From Candidatus Obscuribacterales bacterium (GTDB taxonomy: Bacteria > Cyanobacteriota > Vampirovibrionia > Obscuribacterales > Obscuribacteraceae), in NCBI GenBank assembly GCA_019745415.1, contig JAIETF010000011.1, forward strand, positions 22,794 to 86,793: a DNA stretch of 64,000 nucleotides, read 5' to 3'. Positions 61,860 to 64,000 of the stretch are shown piece by piece. The translations under genes and the position numbers were made by a program. Positions within the stretch are counted from its first letter, which is position 1. Every line of letters begins with the position of its first letter. The notes beneath the pieces are model-generated. The model worked only from the letters and a program-made list of their open reading frames with translations, ran no database searches and had not been told where the DNA came from.

Positions 61860-62558
61860 ATGTCTGCCACGGCAAAGCTTTGTTTGCGCTGCAAACAGAA
61901 GGATATTACTGACTTTAGCACTTGTAGATACTGTGGAACTGCATACAAAGTTTCAGAGGCAATTCATCAGAGAAATGTCGAGACTGTAAGAAGTACAGAC
62001 TGGAAGATGGTGCTCATTTGTTTGTTTTGGCTGATACCGGTTGCATGGCAGTTTGTTAGCACAAGACCTTGGTTTAACTCTGCCACCGCCACTGCCACCA
62101 TTCAATCAATTGAGTATATGGCTAGACCTAGATCATATGGCTATCGTCGCAATCGAAGCCTGGTTGATAGCGTTTCTATTAAGTATCAGTATGCTTCAAA
62201 GAATGGTGAGACAAGAGAGAGATACATGCAGACACCGCTTCTTCCCATTAAGGCAATACCGGTGGAGGTATTCGGTATAAAGGAAAATAGCTCGGTGACT
62301 GTTTACTATGACCCCAATGGATCAGGTCAATCTGTGTGCCCGCAAATTGGCGATGGTCTTACCCTGCTATTGGCTGTTGAATATGGAATCTCGATTTTTC
62401 TTGTCGGTTTGGTGATGTCAGCCTTCGAGGGGATGACTGCTATGAATACCAGTGAGTCTGTGCCCTTTGCCAAGCGCTATGGCAGTGTTGTTGCTACCGG
62501 CGGGCTATTCTTCGCACTCTTTGTCATACCAACAGTATGGCAGCTGTTTTCTCCGTAG
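61860..62558 (+). CDS. Zinc-ribbon and DUF3592 membrane protein
   Basis: A 232-residue protein. The N-terminus has a four-Cys ribbon ('CLRCKQKDITDFSTCRYCG'). Two membrane regions (~50-68 and ~170-225, the latter with two helices) flank an extracytoplasmic domain with 'SVTVYYDPNGSGQSV', the mark of DUF3592. AGAGG eight bases before the ATG supports the start. Function of DUF3592 is unknown. It is separated by ~125 bp from the gene before it in the same direction. Confidence 0.82.
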   Translation: MSATAKLCLRCKQKDITDFSTCRYCGTAYKVSEAIHQRNVETVRSTDWKMVLICLFWLIPVAWQFVSTRPWFNSATATATIQSIEYMARPRSYGYRRNRSLVDSVSIKYQYASKNGETRERYMQTPLLPIKAIPVEVFGIKENSSVTVYYDPNGSGQSVCPQIGDGLTLLLAVEYGISIFLVGLVMSAFEGMTAMNTSESVPFAKRYGSVVATGGLFFALFVIPTVWQLFSP

Positions 62559-62793
62559 TGAAGCAGAAGGCTATTGCAAAACTCAGACAAACATTTGCTG
62601 AAATGAGCTGGTTGGTTTCCATGTTGGGATGTTGCTTGGCTTGGGTGATGGCAGGAGTTTCTTGAGTTTCCTTGAAATTCAGAGCACGACATCTCTAGAG
62701 GCTGCACAAAGCAGAGTGGAAGCGGCTTAAGCAGATCAGAGGAGAACTACCTGTATAATCATGCAACAAGCAGAAAATGTTTTGGAGAGATTC

Positions 62794-63567
62794 ATGAAGG
62801 TAGCATCGAGAAGAAACACGCGGTTGTTCTATGTTTGGACACTGTTGTGTATGCTTTCTTGCCATTCAGAACCAGCTTCAGGATTCGAGCAGAATGATGA
62901 GATTGCTAAATCCAAGGAAGAATCAACTTTCGAACATCCTATTCTCGGCGCAAGCTTTCATGCCGACTTAAGTCAGAGTGAATTGAGCAATGAAATCTGC
63001 AAACAGATGAATGTTCCTTATCTATTTCGCACCGAACTCAACAAACTGCAAAGAAACCCAAAGAGTCTCGAAATAGAGAAAGTTTTTGTGAAGCTTCTGG
63101 TTGATAGATGCCGAGGAAAGTCACAGGTACAACTTAGAGAGATGCTGGGAAATCCATCAATTATAAGTGGTTGTGGCGATATTGACCTTGGACCAAATAC
63201 TCCCAAATCTTATTGGGTATATTTTATTGGATATCACCGATTCCCTTTGTTTATAGGATTTACGGACAGCGTTTGTTCGTTTGTTCAATTCTCCGAGAAT
63301 AGATATCTAGACAATATTCCTCTTAAGCGTAGATTCCATTCGATGCTTTATACCTCCCGTGGTGAAACAAGAGAGACCTTAATTAGGCGCTTTGGAGAGC
63401 CCTGTAGAGACTTAAACAACACCTTTAATAGTGGAATAGAACAAGAGCTGAAGAAAGAGAGAGCGCCCAGTACTATTGATATTCCTGCCTTTTATGGCTT
63501 TTCCATAGAGTTCACATTTAAGGACAATATCTGCACGGGCACCGGTTGCAATATTGTAGTGCACTAA
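62794..63567 (+). CDS. Exported hypothetical protein with two SmpA-like motifs
   Basis: A 257-residue protein from ATG 62794 (GGAG six bases upstream; a Met 11 codons earlier is weaker). A basic n-region ('KVASRRNTRLFYV') and hydrophobic core end near Cys ('LLCMLSCHSEP'), possibly a lipoprotein signal but without a canonical lipobox. Two segments resemble the BamE/SmpA '.GKS..QLREMLGNPS' and 'RGETRETLIRRFGEPC' helices. Each is followed by strands. The function is not known to me; the 36788-37216 gene has one such motif. Confidence 0.68.
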   Translation: MKVASRRNTRLFYVWTLLCMLSCHSEPASGFEQNDEIAKSKEESTFEHPILGASFHADLSQSELSNEICKQMNVPYLFRTELNKLQRNPKSLEIEKVFVKLLVDRCRGKSQVQLREMLGNPSIISGCGDIDLGPNTPKSYWVYFIGYHRFPLFIGFTDSVCSFVQFSENRYLDNIPLKRRFHSMLYTSRGETRETLIRRFGEPCRDLNNTFNSGIEQELKKERAPSTIDIPAFYGFSIEFTFKDNICTGTGCNIVVH

Positions 63568-63945
63568 AGGTGCTTGAAAGGGTGCTGCTATAGGGTTTAT
63601 GGAAAGCGAATCCCTTATCTAATGTGGAATTTTGTCACTGGCTGTCAGGGTTTAAGCCGCGGTGATGAGACAATAGTTCTCTCATTCGTGCAGCCAAGTT
63701 GGTGTAGCTTGAGATGGTCTCAAAAGAGCGGAAGCACACGCATTCGTTGGACAAAGAGCGAGAATTGTCCTAATCAAATTGCGTGAGTAACTCGGCTCGC
63801 CTATACTGATTATTGGCTATCGAGGAGATTGTAAGAACTTGATCCCTATCAATAAGCATGCAAAGGTTCTATTTCTGGCGGTTTGTGAATAACGTCAACT
63901 AAAATTGCGTACGGACGACAATTAAAATTGCGGGCTCCCTTTCTG
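63568..63945. other. Intergenic region with a copy of the 19-bp element
   Basis: About 380 bp before a partial minus-strand gene at the right edge. A short plus-strand frame at 63574-63786 has no ribosome-binding site and Trp/Ser/Cys-rich composition. The 19-bp element at 63916-63934 and a related CAACTAAAATTGCG at about 63896 are the only structures seen. Confidence 0.4.
63916..63934. repeat. 19-bp dispersed element, copy 2
   Basis: CGACAATTAAAATTGCGGG, one mismatch from 35878-35896. A shorter version, CAACTAAAATTGCG, lies ~20 bp to the left, so there may be a small cluster at this site. Confidence 0.55.
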
Positions 63946-64000
63946 TTAGGCAGTCTTGCCGTCTGCCGATTTAGCGGCATTTTTCTTGCGGGAAGCAGCC
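63946..64000 (-). CDS. C-terminal end of a basic protein (5' end outside window)
   Basis: Reading inward from the right edge, 17 sense codons (AASRKKNAAKSADGKTA) precede a TAA. The Lys/Ala-rich tail is like the C-terminus of a histone-like or DNA-binding protein. Too short for a family assignment, and a chance frame cannot be excluded. Confidence 0.3.
   Translation of the reverse strand, partial: AASRKKNAAKSADGKTA

Noticed and set aside
62662..62677. TTGAGT and TTGAAA near 62.67 kb
   Set aside because: Spacing is 10 rather than 11 bp, one half-site is altered, and orientation relative to the next gene is opposite to the three good sites.
1..64000. CRISPR arrays, tRNA and rRNA genes
   Set aside because: No regularly spaced direct repeats with unique spacers, and no tRNA- or rRNA-like sequence was recognised by eye; tRNAscan and a covariance search would be needed to exclude small RNAs.

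Overview
The window is a bacterial chromosomal segment with no rRNA, tRNA, CRISPR array, prophage or intact insertion sequence that I can see. Its content is typical of a complex Gram-negative-like bacterium with many signalling and secreted proteins: a eukaryotic-type Ser/Thr kinase with LRR-like tail, TPR proteins, an alpha-2-macroglobulin, a Spy/CpxP-like protein, two-component proteins and several MoxR/VWA modules. Gene style (many TTG/GTG starts, many orphan TPR and low-complexity secreted proteins, moderate GC) would fit a non-photosynthetic relative of cyanobacteria such as the Obscuribacterales (Melainabacteria/Vampirovibrionia), but this is an inference from gene style and no marker gene here proves it.

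Layout. 1-8.7 kb: end of a TldD/PmbA-type gene, a MocR-like regulator, a zinc-ribbon Ser/Thr kinase, a PAS histidine kinase and an OmpR-type response regulator, with two uncharacterised proteins. Three genes here share an 11-bp-phased TTGAAA direct repeat in their promoters. 9.1-10.3 kb: a cassette of three small, C/G-ending-codon-rich genes with a 12-bp tandem repeat and a strong hairpin. 10.7-24 kb: a tightly coupled seven-gene minus-strand operon equivalent to E. coli yehI-yehL-yehM-yehP-yehQ (DUF4132, MoxR ATPase, DUF5682, VWA, SWIM-position protein) followed by two unrecognised genes. 24-41 kb: an accessory region with a SUKH-fold protein, HxlR/SDR pair, a secreted HExxH-TPR protein, a two-domain retropepsin-like protease, a YbaK gene with a MarR-GNAT fusion, and many small or orphan genes separated by long gene-poor stretches with repeats. 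41-49 kb: TPR protein, DUF2934 protein, ChaN/EreA-like protein, Gly/Pro-rich Spy-like protein, a membrane protein with two L7/L12 C-terminal-like domains, tam (trans-aconitate methyltransferase) and a family 2 glycosyltransferase. 49.6-52.8 kb: a second MoxR-VWA-membrane protein operon with its own terminator and distinct codon usage. 52.8-64 kb: secreted and membrane proteins, including a tandem pair of paralogues and a 1467-residue alpha-2-macroglobulin with intact thioester motif.

How it fits together. The two MoxR-VWA operons are the most system-like content: each couples an AAA+ ATPase to a MIDAS-bearing VWA protein, one with large cytosolic partners (HEAT-repeat DUF4132 and a TIKI/ChaN-like DUF5682 protein), the other with membrane-anchored partners. 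The best candidates for undescribed biology are the two unknown genes added to the yeh-type operon, the membrane-tethered MoxR-VWA operon, and the regulon defined by the phased TTGAAA repeats, for which the nearby PAS kinase and OmpR-type regulator are plausible controllers.
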